Part shown: positions 63,527-64,000 of the stretch, in pieces | How positions within the stretch are numbered: position 1 is the first letter of the stretch | Layout of the letters: every line of letters begins with the position of its first letter | Source: Methylobrevis albus | Lineage (GTDB): Bacteria; Pseudomonadota; Alphaproteobacteria; Rhizobiales; Pleomorphomonadaceae | Assembly (NCBI RefSeq): GCF_015904235.1 | Contig: NZ_JADZLT010000042.1 | Coordinates: forward strand, 124,001 to 188,000 | Length of the DNA stretch: 64,000 nucleotides | Direction: 5' to 3' | The notes under the pieces: model-generated | The model's database searches: none | What the model saw: only the letters and a program-made list of their open reading frames with translations | What the model was told of the DNA's origin: nothing | Translations under genes and position numbers: made by a program

Positions 63527-64000
63527 CGGGCGACGCCGGCGGCGGCGCGGTGCTGCTGCCGGCCCTGCTCGCGGCCCAGCGCCGCCGGCTCGCGGAGGCG
63601 GGCATCGACACGGCAAGCCTCGACATCCGGCTGCTCGCCGGCCGCGTGCTCGGCGTCGATGCGGCCGGCCTGCTCGCGCACGACGGACCCCTCGGCGCGG
63701 CGGCGGCGGCTGACATCACGGCCATGGTCGACCGGCGGCTCGCCGGCGAACCGGTGGCGCGGATTCTCGGCGACTGGGAGTTCTGGGGTCTCCCCTTCGT
63801 GCTCTCGCCGGCGACGCTGGTGCCGCGGCCCGATACCGAGACGCTGGTCGAGGCGGTGCTGGATCTGGTGCGCGGCGGTGCGGTGCCCGGCGCCGGGCCG
63901 GACGGCGCCGGGCTCACCGTCGTCGATCTCGGCACCGGCAGCGGTGCGATCCTCGTCGCGTTGCTCAGCGAGCTCGGCGCGGCGGAGGGGCTCGGCGTCG
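63523..64000 (+). CDS. prmC: Release factor glutamine methyltransferase PrmC (partial, C-terminus beyond window)
   Basis: About 159 residues are visible from a GTG at 63523 overlapping the prfA stop. The N-terminal helical domain has [20 protein letters not shown] and [20 protein letters not shown], then the family-typical [16 protein letters not shown] and SAM motif [17 protein letters not shown]. The catalytic NPPY motif lies outside the window. It methylates the GGQ glutamine of RF1 and RF2. Confidence 0.93.
   Translation, partial: MTGDAGGGAVLLPALLAAQRRRLAEAGIDTASLDIRLLAGRVLGVDAAGLLAHDGPLGAAAAADITAMVDRRLAGEPVARILGDWEFWGLPFVLSPATLVPRPDTETLVEAVLDLVRGGAVPGAGPDGAGLTVVDLGTGSGAILVALLSELGAAEGLGV

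Overview
The window is chromosomal DNA of very high G+C, roughly 70% by eye, from an alphaproteobacterium, most likely order Hyphomicrobiales (Rhizobiales). Evidence: an IalB-family gene beside rlmN; secA divergent from a PpiC-type gene with argJ and mutT beyond it; and the run methyltransferase // comF-grxC-nitrilase-DUF1178 / ubiG // lysC-ptsP-prfA-prmC. Genus cannot be fixed from the sequence. Genes are tightly packed, many overlap as ATGA or TGATG, and I see no phage, transposase or CRISPR array.

Layout. 1-6 kb: quinone oxidoreductase (cut by the edge), ECF sigma factor, IalB-like protein, rlmN, a small membrane protein, htpG. 6-12.6 kb: a LysR gene divergent from a coupled operon encoding a guanidino-modifying hydrolase, a complete Pot-type ABC importer and a metallo-beta-lactamase-fold protein. 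12.6-18.4 kb: marR-MFS pair, typA, PAP2 phosphatase, LysE exporter. 18.6-33.4 kb: an AceE-like E1 enzyme, then a quaternary-amine locus. That locus has a LysR gene followed by a ProX/ProW/ProV importer on one strand. On the other strand are a Rieske oxygenase and its reductase, a cystathionine-gamma-synthase-family PLP enzyme and three FAD amine-oxidase-type enzymes. 33.5-37.3 kb: an envelope operon (ArnT-like GT, GT2, LAB_N, PAP2) suggestive of lipid A modification. 37.4-45.3 kb: LysE exporter, an AT-richer secreted orphan, argG, a large MHS-type MFS transporter, a Zn-protease lipoprotein with a secreted nuclease-like protein, and tRNA-Arg(CCT). 45.5-53.5 kb: secA, ppiC-like, aqpZ, a tetR with a small membrane protein and a clear operator, argJ, mutT, Flp pilin. 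53.6-64 kb: the conserved housekeeping block ending in prmC, cut by the right edge.

How the parts work together. The quaternary-amine locus is self-contained: import, Rieske N-demethylation, further flavin-dependent demethylation, and a PLP enzyme that needs a free amine. Glycine betaine is the default substrate, but the PLP enzyme leaves room for an O- or S-substituted homoserine betaine. The guanidino-hydrolase/Pot/MBL operon looks like an uptake-and-hydrolysis module of unknown substrate.

The most striking non-coding signal is five 150-200 nt palindromic elements. Each lies between the 3' ends of convergent genes. Three share a core of exactly 78 nt, one of them inverted, while their arms differ in a mutually compensating way.
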